Assembly: GCA_018780025.1 (NCBI GenBank)
Contig: JADMKH010000103.1
Coordinates: 1-6,586 of the forward strand
Length of the DNA: 6,586 nucleotides
From: Thiobacillus sp.
GTDB taxonomy: Bacteria; Pseudomonadota; Gammaproteobacteria; Burkholderiales; Thiobacillaceae
Direction of reading: 5' to 3'
Position numbers and translations under genes: made by a program. Positions 6,370-6,586 of the stretch are shown piece by piece (the stretch's first letter is position 1; each line of letters begins with the position of its first letter). A model generated the notes under the pieces. It was not told the origin of the DNA. It ran no database searches and was given only the letters and a program-made list of their open reading frames with translations.

Positions 6370-6586
6370 ATGCAAAAAGTTAAAAAAGCCGTATTCCCCG
6401 TCGCTGGTCTGGGCACCCGTTTCCTGCCCGCCACCAAGGCCAGCCCCAAGGAAATGCTGCCGATCGTCGACAAGCCGCTGATTCAATATGCGGTTGAAGA
6501 AGCAATGGACGCCGGCATCACCGACATCATCTTCATCAGCAGCCGCACCAAGCGCACGGTAGAAGATCATTTCGACAAGGCCTACG
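6370..6586 (+). CDS. galU: UTP--glucose-1-phosphate uridylyltransferase, N-terminal part (3' end outside the window)
   Basis: GalU joins UTP and glucose-1-phosphate to make UDP-glucose, the glucosyl donor for lipopolysaccharide, capsule and other glycans. The 72 residues present cover the start of the nucleotidyltransferase Rossmann-like domain. They contain the nucleotide-binding loop AGLGTRFLPATKASPKEM followed by LPIVDKPLIQYAVEEA, and the strand ITDIIFISS. The GLGTRxLPATKxxPKEM form is specific to GalU and its close relatives; dTDP-glucose synthases (RfbA/RmlA) have a different loop. The start ATG has an SD of the GGAAAGAG type, and 25 bases separate it from ligA, so co-transcription is likely. 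The rest of the protein is outside the window, so a close paralogue such as GalF cannot be formally excluded. Confidence 0.95.
   Translation, partial: MQKVKKAVFPVAGLGTRFLPATKASPKEMLPIVDKPLIQYAVEEAMDAGITDIIFISSRTKRTVEDHFDKAY

Noticed and set aside
5589..6473. Minus-strand ORF of 294 codons opposite the ligA end and galU start
   Set aside because: It runs through two unambiguous + strand genes and their gap, shows no family motif, and has shadow-type composition.

Overview
The window is a compact, ordinary-looking stretch of proteobacterial core genome. All seven genes lie on the + strand, in the order pyrG (3' end) - kdsA - eno - ftsB - zipA-like - ligA - galU (5' end). The protein types suggest a Gram-negative bacterium of the Betaproteobacteria, perhaps a Nitrosomonadales/Gallionella-like lineage. 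The reasons are Kdo synthesis for lipopolysaccharide, an eno-ftsB pairing, a ZipA-like protein directly upstream of ligA, and moderately high GC. The class-level call is an inference from gene content and protein style; no rRNA is present to confirm it.

Layout. Bases 1-524 encode the glutaminase end of CTP synthase. Its stop overlaps the kdsA start as ATGA at 521-524. kdsA (521-1363) encodes Kdo-8-phosphate synthase and carries the residues of the metal-dependent subtype. A 42-base gap follows, containing a hairpin built around the kdsA stop codon and a good Shine-Dalgarno (SD) site for eno. eno (1406-2689) begins with TTG. ftsB follows, overlapping the eno end if its ATG at 2667 is used. It overlaps zipA by 8 bases (3019-3026), and zipA overlaps ligA by 1 base (TGATG at 4264-4268). 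After a 25-base gap, galU starts at 6370 and runs off the window.

How the genes fit together. Enolase makes phosphoenolpyruvate, which KdsA condenses with arabinose-5-phosphate. CTP synthase makes the CTP that later activates Kdo as CMP-Kdo, and GalU makes UDP-glucose for surface polysaccharides. FtsB and the ZipA-like protein belong to the divisome, and LigA seals nicks in replicating DNA. The cluster therefore groups precursor supply for the outer envelope with division and replication. With no gap over 42 bases, one long transcription unit or a few overlapping ones is likely. No promoter or convincing intrinsic terminator was seen.

I found no mobile element, CRISPR array, tRNA, rRNA or novel defence-type system. 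The most interesting signals are modest: an apparent tandem duplication of the ZipA C-terminal fold, a TTG start on enolase, a hairpin spanning the kdsA stop, and the metal-dependent form of KdsA.
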